A stretch of DNA of 64,000 nucleotides, taken from NCBI GenBank assembly GCA_950295325.1, contig OX485805.1:46898758-46962757 (forward strand). Reading direction: 5' to 3'. The first letter of the stretch is position 1. Every line of letters starts with the position of its first letter. The translations under genes were made by a program, and so were the position numbers. Of the stretch, positions 11,205-23,749 are shown in pieces. Origin of the DNA: Polytrichum commune (lineage: Eukaryota; Streptophyta; Polytrichopsida; Polytrichales; Polytrichaceae). The notes under the pieces are model-generated. The model ran no database searches and had not been told where the DNA came from. It saw only the letters and a program-made list of their open reading frames with translations.

Positions 11205-11489
11205 ATGTTTTTTTACGCATATTCTATTGTTACTATGGTGAAGATGAAGGTTACGCGACGGGGTAGAGGAATTAGGATAAAAGTAGGTGGTGACTTACCG
11301 ATGATGGGGTCCGCACCGAGCATTATAGCGGACCCATCGCGGGCCACTACTGAGACACCCTGGGTCGCATTGGTGGACCCGCTCACTCGTAGGCCTCAGT
11401 TCCGTGAGAGGGCGGTTTTAAATTCTTTTAAAAGAGCCTTGTACCTTAGATACGATCCACTGTGGCCGCATACCAGACTCAATTCTTAG
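11205..11489 (+). other. Unrecognised open frame, 94 codons
   Basis: This frame is noticeably richer in G and C than its surroundings and contains basic stretches such as KVTRRGRGIRIKVGG and LTRRPQFRERAVLNSFKRAL. An in-frame ATG at 11235 is an alternative start. I do not recognise a domain. It may be a fragment of a mobile-element gag-like region. No expression signal is evident. Confidence 0.25.
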
Positions 11490-11783
11490 TGGTAATTTTG
11501 ATGTCATTCAGGATTTCAAGTTCCAAGCCCCTTGGTGAATAAAATGAAACAAAATGCACTACGGTAGTTCAATTGCCAACATGATTAAAGATTCATTCTT
11601 TCTAGAGTTGATCGAATAAATTTATCCCACTCGAGTCTATACCCTTAAATACTGTCTATTTGTACATATAAGGGCTTTATATCTGAAATAAAAATTTCAC
11701 ATAAATAATTGGTTAGGGGGATATAAGTTCTTTAATGAAAATATTTTCTACCATGAAGACAGCTTGGACAAACTCGCAAAAAC

Positions 11784-12431
11784 ATGGCCGGAAGCAGAAG
11801 AGGGCTACTACACAGCATTGAGAAGGAAAAATCTCATACCAAAAGTTTTCATCACCTATCTGCTGCAGAGGCTGAACACAACACCTCTTTTTGGATGGCA
11901 GTTAAGGAGTTGGAAAACACAATCCTTCATGTTCCTGCAAATCAGCCATTAGATGTTCAGTCCATTACAAAGACCTTGATCAAGTGCAGAGACACAAGAA
12001 GTGGCCTATCATGCAAGGAGAGTGATTTGATCAAGTTGACTAGCCATCCAACTTTATCTATGTTCACATCAACAGATATAAGGAGAGAGTTTGAAGCTGT
12101 AGCCATACATTTTTGGAAGGAATGGGCAGAATTTGAGAGACTTCTCATCTTTCTTCAAGGAGATGCGACTTACAGAGGTCACGCCCAATTATTGTTGCAA
12201 ACATACGGAGCAAAGGGGCAAGATAACATCAACAAGTTAGAGGAATTATTTACACTTTCTTCTAACTAAAAAATTACAAAAAACCTACTACAGTTGATAT
12301 ACAGTTCTAATTTAAGTCTTGATCTGGAAGAGGAAGACTTGTTCAACAAACGAAAAGATGTTGAGCTAGCCTTGCTTCAATATCAGAGGCATTTCTTGAA
12401 GAATTCAGGGTTTCACTCAGTCAAGCAATAG
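11784..12431 (+). pseudogene. Intronless, disabled copy of an unrecognised helical protein
   Basis: One frame runs from ATG at 11784 to TAG at 12429, broken once by TAA at 12267. Coding character persists on both sides of that stop. Before it come WMAVKELENTILHVP and FEAVAIHFWKEWAEFERLL; after it come LDLEEEDLFNKRKDVELALL and QYQRHFLKN. Just upstream, another frame (about 11764-11830) also looks coding-like, suggesting a frameshift. No intron signals are seen within the segment, consistent with a retrocopy. I do not recognise the parent family; the sequence predicts mostly alpha-helix. Confidence 0.5.
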
Positions 12432-15400
12432 ATGGAGTCATCTTACCTTGTTCCAGAGCATCACATCAAGGTATAGTCATCCTATTCTATTGTACAGATA
12501 ATTTCCATCTTTCAATAATAAAAACTTCGAGTATATTATTTTAATGATTAAGACCAAATGCAAATTTATCAAGGGCGAGAATACAATTCATTTTGCGAAA
12601 AATAAAGAGAGTTGATGTTGGAGAACAAAATTTGTTATAAAGTGAAGATCGATTTTGTCAACAAGAGCGGAATTGTAGAATCAAATTCAATTGACTTTAA
12701 TGGGTTAACAAATGCATGACTTATCAATTTTTGGAAGCAATTTTTCTCCATGCGTTTTGTGAGTTACTTCTTTCCACTCATAAGTGTATGGAATGACATT
12801 CATACACTTTTGGCATTCCATATTATGATCCAATACAAAACCACTCATAAGTGTGTTATTAATGCAAAAACAAACTACAACAACATCTTTGAATACCCCA
12901 ACAACCGGGAGGGATCATAGTCATGAAATGTCTTTGACTAGCTTCTATGACATTATATTTCATGCATTCTGGGAGGTATTTCCACAATGCTTTTAGGGTT
13001 GTATGTAAACACACTCAGATCAACTTTGACAAATTCTTTGCCTCTAAATGAGGCTCTTGGAATTTCACTTTGAGGCGTCACAAATTCATCTACAAATATA
13101 CCCTTTTGGGAGGTTTTCCTACCCCTATCTAATATTTTAGCCCTTCAACCTTTACCATGTTGACAAGTGGTAGTTGCTAGAACATTCCTACATGTCGGAG
13201 TTAGTCTTATGCATTGGAGCAATTGGACTAGAATGACCTCAACCTCTATTGCTCTGGCCAAGTTTTGGTTTCCATCATTGTTGTTTTGCTCTACGAACAT
13301 CTCATTCATTCCCTACGCATTGTCTTTGGCATGAGATGGACCAAAGGCTTCTTGGGAATCTTCATTGGCAAAGACATTGTTGCCATTATCGCAACCCTCA
13401 AAGCTGGAGCTAGATCTCTTGCAACATCATTGCCATCATCCTCCGAACTCAAATGTATAATGGTATTATGCAAAAATATGGGACATGCTTGATCAGGGAA
13501 GCCTTCACCCTTTCCCTCATCTTTATGCTTATCCTTGAGTACGCATTGTACATTTTTTGCATCTATGTCCAACGTCATACAAGTTTCAAAATGGATAGCA
13601 TATTTATATTGGTGCAATTGTGAGCACATATGAACTTTAAGAGTTGTGCCCAACACATTGGCATTTTTTGCTAGGATATTTGGATTGTTTTTATTTTTAG
13701 CTAGGATTCCTACGTGTACTGACTTCTGCAAACATCTACAAACATCCATGGACTCCATTTGTAGGTTGTAAGGTACTGTTGCATCGAAAACCCATTTGTA
13801 GGGCCATTGCTGAGTTGTAGTTACTAGAGCATGTTGGCACATTTTTTGTGCCCCTGAATATCCTTTTGAGCGGATCTCTAAGCACGCTCAGCGTGAGCCT
13901 CGCCATTTGCCGATAACTAGAACTTGACATAGTCCGATTATGTTGTGTTGCCAATTTGGACAATGCTGAGTTGGGGCGTTGAGGACGATGGTCGATCCCT
14001 TACAAGTGGAGTTGGTGACTAAGATGCGTCGTCATTAGAGAACTAAACCTTGTAGTTAGTTAGTTCGTTGGAGTTGTTGAGGGGCCCTAAGTTGCATGTG
14101 CATAGGGGTTGTTAGTAACCATATGCTCGACATCGAACTCGCATTTCGGCTGATGATTTTCATCGCTTGAGCTATAATTCATTTTGGTAGTCCTGTTGTT
14201 ACTTGATCCTCCCTAGCATGATGGTGCTCCACATCCTAGTTGATTGAATGTTTGTTGTTACATTATTTTGTGCCACATATTGAAGGATTAACAATAGGTT
14301 ATTGGGGGGGGGGGTATGGTGGGATTCTCATTACATGTTGTTGATTGTTGCACATTTTGTGAAAACCCAATCGCATCATTTCCATCGTTGTGCATGTCCT
14401 CCTTTGACTTATTTCCACCACTTGAGAGGAGTGTCCTTGTTGGGTCAAACATAGTTTCAAAAATGAAATTTGATTCAGGTGGGAGTTAAAGACTATTTTG
14501 TCTTTGCAACAAGTCTAGCCCAATACCAAAGCACTGAACACCCTGAACCAATGATTAAGTCCATGAGTAAAAACACACCCACAAGAAGAGGAACCGACTC
14601 CAAGTAATCCTCGTCCACAAAGGCTAGAACTAATGCCACATGCTGATCACTTGCATTTTGCATGTCCTACAACCAAATGCTAATTATCCTCCATGTAGGC
14701 TCCAAATGTTGTGGAAGGGATGGCGGAGGTTATAGAATGGATATCATTGTGAATTGAGTTGTGTACTTGTAACACTTTGGCATGAAATAGAAGAGTGCAC
14801 TTGGTGGATTCATTGTAAATTGCATTTTTCTCTTATGGATGCACATTCTATTGATTGTGTATTGTTATTTGGAGCAATATGATGTTTTGTGCCGCCACTC
14901 CATTAATCTTTCATCGGCATTGTTAGAGTAATAGGCCGTAGCTTGCCCGAATTCTTGTTCAATTTTTTATTGGTGGCCCACTGGTTGTATTCTGTTTGTT
15001 TTTTCTTAACAAGCATTGCAAGTGACAACGATGCTGGTTCAACAAGGTTCTTCATAGCTCCCTGGCACACACCTATCTATTGACCCAACACATGTATGCA
15101 AAGCCTATGAGTCTAAAGATGGATGAAGCTATGTTGAAAAAAATTGATGTTAGAGATTGTTTGCGGTATCAAGTGATGACATGAGGCAGTGGGGGGTTTG
15201 GTGAACCTGGCCCAACCCTGTTGCCCACACTATTGCATGGCCTCGCTTCTATTGGCCAAATTAAACACATCCGAGTAGGTGCTAGGTGAAAATATATGGA
15301 CATGTCACCACGTTTTCTCATGTTCAAATATCAAATTAAGCCCTAAAAACACCAATATTGGGCACAAGGTAAAAAATTACAAGACAAAAACCCCCAAACT

Positions 15401-15527
15401 TCGCATCATTCAATTTGACATTGATCCTAACTTTGCGGCCCTCCTCAAAATTGTTGAAAAGGTCATATGTGACCTCCTAATCTTTTAGTCGTTAAAATTT
15501 CAAGACCAAAAATCAATTTACGATGAA
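12432..15527. other. Decayed, probably transposon-derived intergenic DNA
   Basis: The longest frame is on the minus strand at 13306-13842 (178 codons, Cys/His/Lys-rich, with HLSSEDDGNDVARD). I cannot assign it. Further minus-strand patches near 14400-14480 (FDPTRTLLSSGG) look coding-like but are broken. A homopolymer G run lies near 14305. No gene model is supported. Confidence 0.4.
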
Positions 15528-15907
15528 GTAAGTAGACAACCCTTATCCAATTACTTTTCTTATCAGGGAACCTACACTTTGAGTGATATATGGTTTGGTG
15601 CGGCTCCAAAAAAGGACACCAAAAAGACATGTGTTTACAAAAGATTGGATTGCATGCTCAAAATATGATAACGAATCTAGACTCAATAATGAACATAATT
15701 AGGGAGAACCCATACGGCCATTGAATGAGCACGATAATCTTAAATTTGACAATGAGTAAGATAGTCATATGAGCTCCAAAAATTATAAGGAAAGTGCCTA
15801 CGGCCTCCATTTGGATTTGCTAATCAACTTAAACTAATTGTGTGTTCATGCCCTAAGAGAAATGGGCTAGTTGGAAAAAGTAACCAATTAAGACCCGTCT
15901 ACCTTAA
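15528..15907. mobile_element. MITE family K copy (ends GGTAGAYGGGTCTTAA)
   Basis: The right end reads GGTTACTTTTTCC...AATTAAGACCCGTCTACCTT in complement/sense form. The body carries the family phrases TGCTCAAAATATGATAACGA, CATAATTAGGG and CATATGAGCTCCAAAA. The left end is diverged. Related copies occur at seven other places in this window, two of them in introns of the gene at 16978. Confidence 0.6.
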
Positions 15908-16447
15908 CTTCCAAAAGTTGAAGCCTAAGTTAGAAAGCAATTGGGAAACCCAGGTTTTTGTACACTCAAAAGGTCCAAACCCAAGGTTTTTGAAAACCTG
16001 AAGTTGAGTTTTGGTTATTGGGCCATGCGTCCACCCAAAAACCTGAATCCTATGTGGATCTGGGGTTTTGGTTTTTGGTGCAATTTCAGGTTACAGTCTT
16101 GGTGGAACTCCCCTTCGACGTGGAGGAGTTTGTTCTTGCGCTTTTGATGCTCTAATTCTAGCTTACATTCATGTGTTTTTGTAGCACACATTCGGTAACT
16201 GAGTGGTTTCTGGAATCGAGTTTTGTAATTTCAACTACAAGATGCGCTTGCACCAAGCTCCACTTCGACATTTCGGTGCTGGGTTCTGCTCAAATTTTTT
16301 TGCACCAAATTCGGTGAGCCAATCAATCAACATGTTGCATGTGAGAATTTTGGAAAGCCCTGGCAGTGAAACAGAGTGGTGTTGATGGGACCAGAATTGG
16401 AGAATGAGAAGAAATTAGGGCAAGAAGAAGCCCCCGGGGGTTAGGAA

Positions 16448-16965
16448 GTGGTAAATTTGTTATGCAAAATTTCACATGGACCAATCAATCCCGGGGTTAA
16501 GATAATGCACACCAAAAACCTCATTGACATCATAAGGACATTGCACCAAGCATCCATCTGCATTGTGATTTTGGAGTGCAAGAGGGTTAACCCCAAATGC
16601 TCATCTCAAAGTGTTGGTGCTTCTGAAACCTACTTACACAGGTGATTCTCCTCCTATTTGAGCTCCATGCGATGCTGATGATACTCTAATTTTAGGCAAA
16701 CTTATTGCTTTTTGTTGTTGTTGCCTTTGTTCCACCTTCTCCACAATGTGTTGTTCTGGATAATTTCTTTGCATATGGTTTATCTTGAAATTTCTCATGG
16801 ACCATTCAATCCTGGGGTTAAGTAAGTGCACATCCTAAACCTCGATACCACCTGCATTGTAATTTTTTGCAGGGGGGAATTTTGCAGCTTTAGATTTTGG
16901 ATGTAAGAGGGATGACCCCAATGCTGCTCTGAAAGTATTGGTACATCTGAAACCTAAATTTGAGA
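16448..16965 (+). repeat. Tandem duplication in the 5' flank of the CRAL-TRIO gene
   Basis: The text from 16450 to 16640 (TTTCACATGGACCAATCAAT, GGGGTTAAG, CTGCATTGT, CAAGAGGG, CTGAAACCTA) recurs in order at 16790-16965 (TTTCTCATGGACCATTCAAT and so on). The period is about 330 bp. The right copy ends immediately before the start codon, so a transcription start or 5' leader may have been duplicated. Confidence 0.65.
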
Positions 16966-16977
16966 GAGAAGAAGAAC

Positions 16978-19900
16978 ATGAGCAGTGCAATGGAGGAGGA
17001 GGATGTGAAGATGGTTTCCGATGATGAGATTACCATCACCACCAAGAAGAAGTCCAGCTTACCTCAAAAGCTATGGAAGAATTCGATGGCTCCGGTGAAG
17101 TCTTTGAAGCGGGTGAACTTGGCAAGTGCGGCAGGGCAGATTGTTCTGTTTGGTGCCAAAGTGGCAGCATTGGAAGCGATTCGGAGAATTTCACAGGCAA
17201 GGTGTCGGCCTCTTTGGTGGGGTTTGCAAGGTCTTTTCACTCTGCAGGCTCCACCGTTCAATTGGCTGCAACGATGGTCTCCTTTCCAACAAATTGCTGA
17301 AGCTACACAGGTAAGTCTCTTGCTATTTCAGCTACATGTGATTTATGCTCAGAGGATTTTTTTGTTTTTGTTTTTGTTTTTTGCATCACGTGAGCCCTTT
17401 GTTCTACCTCTTAAAAATGTGTTGTTATGGATAATTCTGTGCCTATGATTGGTTATCTGAGTAAATGGTTGCTAGAGTGATGGTGAATGCCACAGATGGT
17501 GGTTTTGATAGGTACATAAGAATGGAAACCTTGCACATGAATAATACAGTTTCTGAGGCTTCTCATGTTCAATTAACCTCAACCCAACCTTCTGAGCGGA
17601 ACTTTGATTTTTGCATCAGTAACCCTTTTTCCATCTTTTCCAACATGATTTGTTATGGACAATTCCTTTGCATGTGGTTATCTCAGTAAAGGTTTTGTCA
17701 AAATGGCGGTGACTACTGGAGGTGGTGGTTTAGATCAGTACATAAGAATTGAAACCTTGTACATAAAAACAACACAGTTTCCAGCCTAGTAAATCCCAAT
17801 CTTCTGAGCAGAAGGTAATTTGATAAATCTATATGCAGGTTTGAAATTGCCAAGATACCATATGTAAAGTGAGGAGGCCATGATCTTAATGTTGGCACCT
17901 AAATGCATAGATGTATTCCCGATTTGTATCTTCACTTATAATAGTAAGCTTGGATGTATGTGTTTGTTGGGTGAGACCAACTTTTTTGACTAAGCTCTGA
18001 AACCATGATTGAATTCTGCAACCACAGCCACTTAGCACTCTAATGTGATTGACTTTGCATTCCTGAGTTTTATATACAGATCACACACTTTGAGGGGAAA
18101 ATTTATGTGTTATGGTAAGGCTAATGCTCATTTAAGGTTGATTCACCTGAGGAACATCAGATTTGAAACCTTAGCTTCACAGTTCCCCAGCCTTGCACAC
18201 CTCAACTTTCTGATCAAAGCTTTTGATGATGATTTTCCTTGGCAGAGCTTCTCCAAGCCCCTTGTTTTCTTGTCAATTGCGACCGCTGTAAGTAGTGCAA
18301 TTGAGGAGGTAAAGAATGCGACGGAGGAGAGAACACTTGATCGTCTTGCTGCATTAGATGATCCCACTCATGAAGATAGTGAAGATAGTGAGGAGGCAAT
18401 TCCTTCTACAGATCAAATAGCACTAACTCTACATCTTCTCAAAGAAGAGTTGGAGGATAAAGGCATCACTCTGCCTGAGAGGTAAACATCCTTCCAAACA
18501 AAAATGATGTAACATGATCATAGATTTCCAATGCTGAAATAAGCTTCTTACATACAAGAACAATGTGTCCTTTCCATCTTAAGCTTGGTTGCATGGTGTG
18601 CAAGGCTTGCACATACAGATTAGTGTAAGGTAGATGAGGTCTTAAATGGTTACTTTTTCAGACTAGTCCACTTCTCCTAGGATGTGAAACACGTGACTAG
18701 TACGAGATGGTTAACTAGTTTAAATCAAGGCCATAGCCACTTTCCTTATAATTTTGGTGCTCATATGAATTATCTTATTTATTTCCAGAATGAAGGTTCT
18801 TGTGCTTATGAAATGGCCAATTATGTTGACTACTAAGCGTAGAATAGTCATCATATTTTGAGCATGCAGTCCAATTTCTCTTAAGCACGATGTCTTTTTG
18901 TATCCGTTATTGGAGCCACCCCTAACTGCACACCACTCAAATCTAGGTGTCCAATTAAGAAAAGTAACCGAATGAGGGTGTGTCCCTCTTAATTTCAATT
19001 GAAGAGTCTGACATTCTAGACTATTTTTGGAACTATTTGGAAGTTCACAGGATCTGTCTACTGCCAGGTTAAGAATGTTGTTAGAAGTCAGGTTGAAGAA
19101 AAGAATGATGGCCATCCACAATTGGTGCCTACTTCAGTCGATGGCAGGGCGAAAACATGTTCATTACATGACATAGTGGTCAAGCCATGGCAAGGTCATC
19201 AATTACGATGAAAATGTATCTCTTTGTATCCAATCAGGAATAGACACGTCAACAAAATCACCCACCCTGACCACTACAACTGCCTGTGTTATTAATTTTT
19301 CTTGCTTTCTGGAAAGCCCTTTTACCTGTTGACAGTTCTCGTCTGTTACAGTTCTTATGGCAACATCTGAAGGAAGGTCCTGGAGGGTGGGTTGGGCTGG
19401 GCATACAGGATGGATAATGATGAGCTCGGAAGGTTTCTTGTAGCTGCCCATGGCAACGTCACCAACTTCATAGCGAGGGTGAAGAAAACTGTGCAGTGGC
19501 GAGAAAGGCATCACATTTTCTCCGCAGCTGAGTTGAAGCGGTGGGAACATCTCGTTTATTGGCATGGACAAGACTCACAAGGCAGACCAACGCTTATTGT
19601 ACGGCTCGGCCTCGCCTATACTGACCTTGATCCTACTGATTATCCCGGTTTTGCCCAAGCTGTTGGTATGTGCAGATTTTGCTCACTTTTAGCTCGATGA
19701 TAACCTAGCATTTTGATTTTGATTAAACACGAGTGTAAAGTCTCTGTTTTTGTTTTGTGCTTTTGTAGTTTGATTGGGTTTATGAAAGTTTATTGCTGGC
19801 TCCCATATTCTTGCTGGATGACACCTTGCAACTTGTTTTGGATGATTCGTACAAGTTGATTAGCAACTCCAAATCAATGCCATAGCCATTTTCCTTATAT

Positions 19901-21383
19901 TTTTTGGAGCTCAATTGAATATCTTATTCGTTATCAAAGTGAAAATTCTCTTTCTTTTTAAATAATCATGTACCTTTCCTTAATTATGTTGATGACTATT
20001 GAACCTAGAATGGTTAACAGATTTTAAGCACGTAGTCCAATCTCTTTGAAACGTGTGTCTTTTTGATGTCTGTTCTTAGATCCACAACCAACCCCACACC
20101 ACTCAAATACAGGTGCCCGATCAAGATAAGTGACCTAATTACGCTTGCTTATCTTACAGTCACCTCTAAGAATATATTGTTGCATTTTGGGTTGCAGTGT
20201 CACAGGTGGAAGCTGGAGTTTTGAAGTTGGTGGTAAACAAGGACGACCCAACAATTACAGTGGTGATGGACTGCGAATGTGAGAATCCTTTGGGTTTTCC
20301 TTTGGAGAGACTGAAGGCTCGAATTCGCTTGCTTCAGGACCATTACCCGGGTCGATTGGCAGTGCTCCTGGTGGTCAATCTCCCGCCCGAAATGCGTGGA
20401 TTTGCCTTGGAGGTTTTACAGGTATAGTTTTTGTTATTATTTATTTGAAATGCCATGTTCCTGTTTAGGAGTTTATGGCACTTTACACCAGAGCTTGAGG
20501 ACCCATGACCATTGAAATTTAAAATTTCTCATTGGTGGAAAATGCTGAGATTGTCCCACTTCACTTTACTAGAGCTTAAAGGCCTAAGTGACAAAGGAAG
20601 TTTGAATGGATGAACAAACCTATGTGGAGTCCTAAATGGCATGCAATGGATAATGCTTCATGGTCCACAAGGTTTGGCGTCAAGCCCACCTCAAAGAGGT
20701 GAGTCTAACACAAAATCTGGAGACCATGACACTTCAAAATCTCACGAGTGTTGATTTATGATAACTTATTGTGTAGAAGGGCCCACGTGAAGAGGATGGT
20801 AATGAAACAACATTCGGTTGAGAGCTCAGTTGCATATGTCTTTACACTCAATTTCAAATTTTCATGGTACAGCCTTAGGATGAGTTTCAATGGCCCTCAA
20901 AATTACATGGTCATGGCCCTTGGCCATATTGTAAAATGGCCTCAATAGACTCCAAGTCTTACTTTTTTTTTCCCCATTGAGAATAGCAGAAGAAATAAAT
21001 GATGGGAGGTTTGGTGTTGGGAGCAGATTGCGAGTCCCATGACGCAGAAGAAAGTGCATTTGAAAGGTTATCGCCGTTACATGGGACTGTTAGCTATGCA
21101 CCTTGGTGCAAGTGAAAGTATTCCTCCATTTCTTGGTGGCACATGCGCTTGTCAGATTTGTAGCACCAAAGTTGTCTCGGAGGATGAGCAACATAAAATT
21201 TTGGAACGACAAGCAGAATCTCGGCAGAGGGAACTTGAAGATGCAGGCCGAGCTTCACAGGAAGTTGATTCAAACAAGGATCTTTTGTCAACGGAGCAGT
21301 CCCACATGAGTACGTTGCGGCTTCTGATTGTAGGTTGTATAATCATTTGGATAATGGTTGCAATGGTTGCAGGGCGAACTTGA
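16978..21383 (+). CDS. Sec14-like CRAL-TRIO domain protein with C-terminal membrane anchor
   Basis: The model is join(16978..17310, 18246..18481, 19409..19665, 20198..20421, 21027..21383), 468 residues, all junctions GT..AG and phase-consistent. Residues 1-111 hold a Lys-rich head and a conserved-looking block with KVAALEAIRRISQARC, WWGLQGL and FNWLQRWSPF. Exon 2 adds KPLVFLSIATAVSSAIEE. Exons 3-4 encode the CRAL-TRIO region: DELGRFLVAAHGN, KKTVQWRE, GRPTLIVRLG, DYPGFAQAV, and LLQDHYPGRLAVLLVVNLP. Exon 5 has PPFLGGTCAC and ends in a hydrophobic segment (about residues 447-466), so the protein is probably tail-anchored. CRAL-TRIO proteins bind lipids such as phosphoinositides; the ligand here is unknown. 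The exon 3 acceptor has a weak pyrimidine tract, and one small exon could be missing between exons 4 and 5. Confidence 0.82.
17385..17815 (+). repeat. Tandem duplication in intron 1 of the CRAL-TRIO gene
   Basis: Two adjacent units of about 230 bp share TTGTTATGGA, GGTTATCT, GTAAATGG/GTAAAGG, GGTGGT, GTACATAAGAAT and GAAACCTTG. A third partial relative is at 16700-16800 in the 5' flank (TGTTCTGGATAATTTCTTTG). The unit therefore lies on both sides of exon 1. Confidence 0.65.
18626..18993. mobile_element. MITE family K copy in intron 2
   Basis: It starts TAAGGTAGATGAGGTCTTAA and carries the family phrases CTAGTCCACTTCTCCTAGGA and GTGTCCAATTAAG. It sits inside intron 2 (18482-19408) of the CRAL-TRIO gene and leaves both splice sites intact. 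Confidence 0.65.
19870..20157. mobile_element. Partial MITE family K copy in intron 3
   Basis: It shares CCATAGCCATTTTCCTTATA, GAACCTAGAATGGTTAA and CACACCACTCAAAT with the copy in intron 2, in the same orientation. The TAAGGTAGATGGG end is missing on the left. It lies about 40 bp before the exon 4 acceptor. Confidence 0.6.
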
Positions 21384-21422
21384 TTTCAACTCTCCATGTC
21401 AATAATAAGTCTGCAATCTCAA

Positions 21423-21446
21423 TCTCTCTCTCTCTCTCTCTCTCTA
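21423..21446. repeat. (CT)n microsatellite in the 3' flank
   Basis: About twelve CT units lie 40 bp after the stop codon of the CRAL-TRIO gene, probably within its 3' untranslated region. Confidence 0.9.
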
Positions 21447-21834
21447 CTTAGTTGTATCGGAAGTGCCAAAACTGGAATATTATCTTTCTTTACTCAATTT
21501 TTAGGTCATCATATATGTGTGGCTTACGTGAAGAGCACATTGGAAGCATGACTGACATGTATCATATATGTTGTAACAGGTAATAATGTATACAGAATTT
21601 AGACAGAACCAAGTCTGCCTATAAAGGAGCTACTCAAAGTGAGAACTGGATACCACAATTTTTATATAAAAGAGTCCATTGTGGACAGTGTTGGACATTG
21701 TCGAGCTTTTGGAGAGGAGACAAGAGAAAACAATTTCTCTGCATACCTCAGTATAATTTCCTTCTTGTGTCTTTGGTTTTTGTTTGTATTTTTCTTCCAT
21801 CCATACCTTTCTGATCATCTGAATGGCCACCACG

Positions 21835-22140
21835 GTCGCTGTGAAAGATGCACTAAGGTATGTGGGTATGAGCTGTATGTGGGTCTAAGAATGGCCACTA
21901 AAAAGACGTGTGTTTCAAAATAGATTGGACTATTATTTATTGAGTATTCTAGAATCAATAGTCAACATAATTGGGGGACCTATATGATGATTCAAGAAGG
22001 AAGAGAATACTCACTTTGATTAGAAGTGTGATATTCATATGAACCTCCAAAAGTAACAAGGAAAACGACTACAGCCTTCAACTTGGTATGCTAATCACTT
22101 CATACTAATAGCAAGATTAAGCTCCTAGGAATCTTGCAAT
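21835..22140. mobile_element. Partial MITE family K copy downstream of the CRAL-TRIO gene
   Basis: It shares ACTAAAAAGACGTGTGTTT-like text, CAACATAATTGGGGGACC, CATATGAACCTCCAAAA and CTACAGCCTTCAACTTGG with the other family K copies. The right terminal inverted repeat is not recognisable. Confidence 0.5.
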
Positions 22141-23504
22141 TAGTCAAGTTTTATAGTGGTATTCTTCATAGTGGTATCAATCCCTCAAACTCTCGTCCTT
22201 TTACTGCATATTTTGTAATCTAGGCATATTAGATGCACACAGCTCAGTGTCCAAGCAATTTGGTCAAAGGTGCTCATTTACCATCCGTTTCAAAAAAAAC
22301 CTTAGTCTGTGCTCTAAGGTGCTTGTAGAGTGGTAGAAAAAACATCATATGCAAACATTTGCTTGTTAGTGAATAACTTATGATGAATAGTGCCAGTGTT
22401 TTCAATGAATAGAACCGAGATGAACAATGCTTCCTAGATCTCTTGATGGCATTAATTTCATAATGTGAAGAAAATTACATATCACCTTCATTAATTTCCT
22501 AAACACTATTAGCCCTCCCTCACTAATTGGGATAATCAATGTAGTTTGGAAATGCTCGTAATATATTTGATTTATGCTTCTAATTTTGGGTGGTTTTATT
22601 TGGGTTCCCTTGCTAATAGCAATTAATGATAGCATTCACATATAATGTGTTCCTATGTGCAACAATATATTACCATTTGTTCCAAAGAAAGAGGAATTTA
22701 AAATAAGAATAAAAATGGATAGCATATTTGAATTAAAAACCAATTACTTGCACTTTGTTTTATTTGTCTATAACCATGGTTGGGTCATGGATGAGAGTGG
22801 AAAGGGTCAATGTGAGATTAAGTGGAGTAGGCTTTTGAATTAAGATTATTGCTTGTGGCCATGGATTAGCTCTTGAAATTATGATAATCTATGTTGATGA
22901 GCAATCCAAATGATGAACATGAGGAGTTGAACTTGTTATCCTTGGGATTCAAGATAGATGTATTTTGAGTTATTGAAGCACACAAACAAGAGTTCACCTA
23001 CTGGAAGGCAGGCAGTGAACCCCACCTTGCACCAAGGGGACTTTTGAACATGATAGGGCCAATGGGCTCACATTCACGTTGAATTGCCCAATGTTGGTTC
23101 CTTTACTGATATATTGTTCATAGATTGCCTTAAATGGTGTTCTTTCATATATATATAAGAGTTGAATAGGTTTGTACAAATATGTTAATGAGTAGTGCAA
23201 TTTGTTTTTTGTTTTTTGATGATTGGTCAAGGAATGGCCCACCTTACCTAGATTGTTGAAATATGAGTGATCTTGGAAGCCAATTTACTTTCATCCCAAA
23301 TGCACCCACCTCCTTGGGTCGGGTGAGAGGGGATTATTGCATATGAACAAACCTCTCATTCATCCAACATAAAACCCATAAAAATAGTGTGCAACTTAGA
23401 GGTTATTATTTTGAGTTTGTTTGACACAGAAATTAACTCTAAAGACTCCGGTTAAATCTAGTCCAAGTCAATTGAGATCAATAAGCCACAAACCTATAAG
23501 GGGT
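22141..23504. other. Intergenic stretch, no gene seen
   Basis: The stretch is AT-rich with only short frames. At 23325-23375 an inverted copy of the TGTTGGATGAATGAGAGG arm of the palindromic element at 23505 is present, so part of this stretch belongs to that repeat family. Confidence 0.45.
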
Positions 23505-23698
23505 CAAGTTCTTATGTTGGATGGATGAGAGGTACGCTTGTATGCAATAATACCTTCTCTCCCTTGGTTTGTTATCGAATTGATGGTTGGAAGTGGCCCA
23601 CTAATTATCACGTCCTCCCCTTCTCTTCTCTTTGGTAGGGAGAGAGAGACCTATCGTATACAAACATACCTCTCATTCATCCAATAGAAAAACCCTAA
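23505..23698. mobile_element. Short palindromic MITE
   Basis: The left arm TGTTGGATGGATGAGAGGTA and following bases through AATAATACC are repeated inverted at 23640-23698, ending CCTCTCATTCATCCAATA. The arms are about 50 bp with roughly 80-90 bp between them. A close relative lies at 25890-26010. There is no coding potential. Confidence 0.55.
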
Positions 23699-23749
23699 GT
23701 TGGTATTCAACCTGGAGGTTAAATTTCTTAGTTGATTTGACACCATAAT

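Noticed and set aside
13306-13842. 178-codon minus-strand frame as a protein-coding gene
   Set aside because: It has no recognisable domain, no linked exons and lies in decayed repeat-like DNA. Length alone is not enough.
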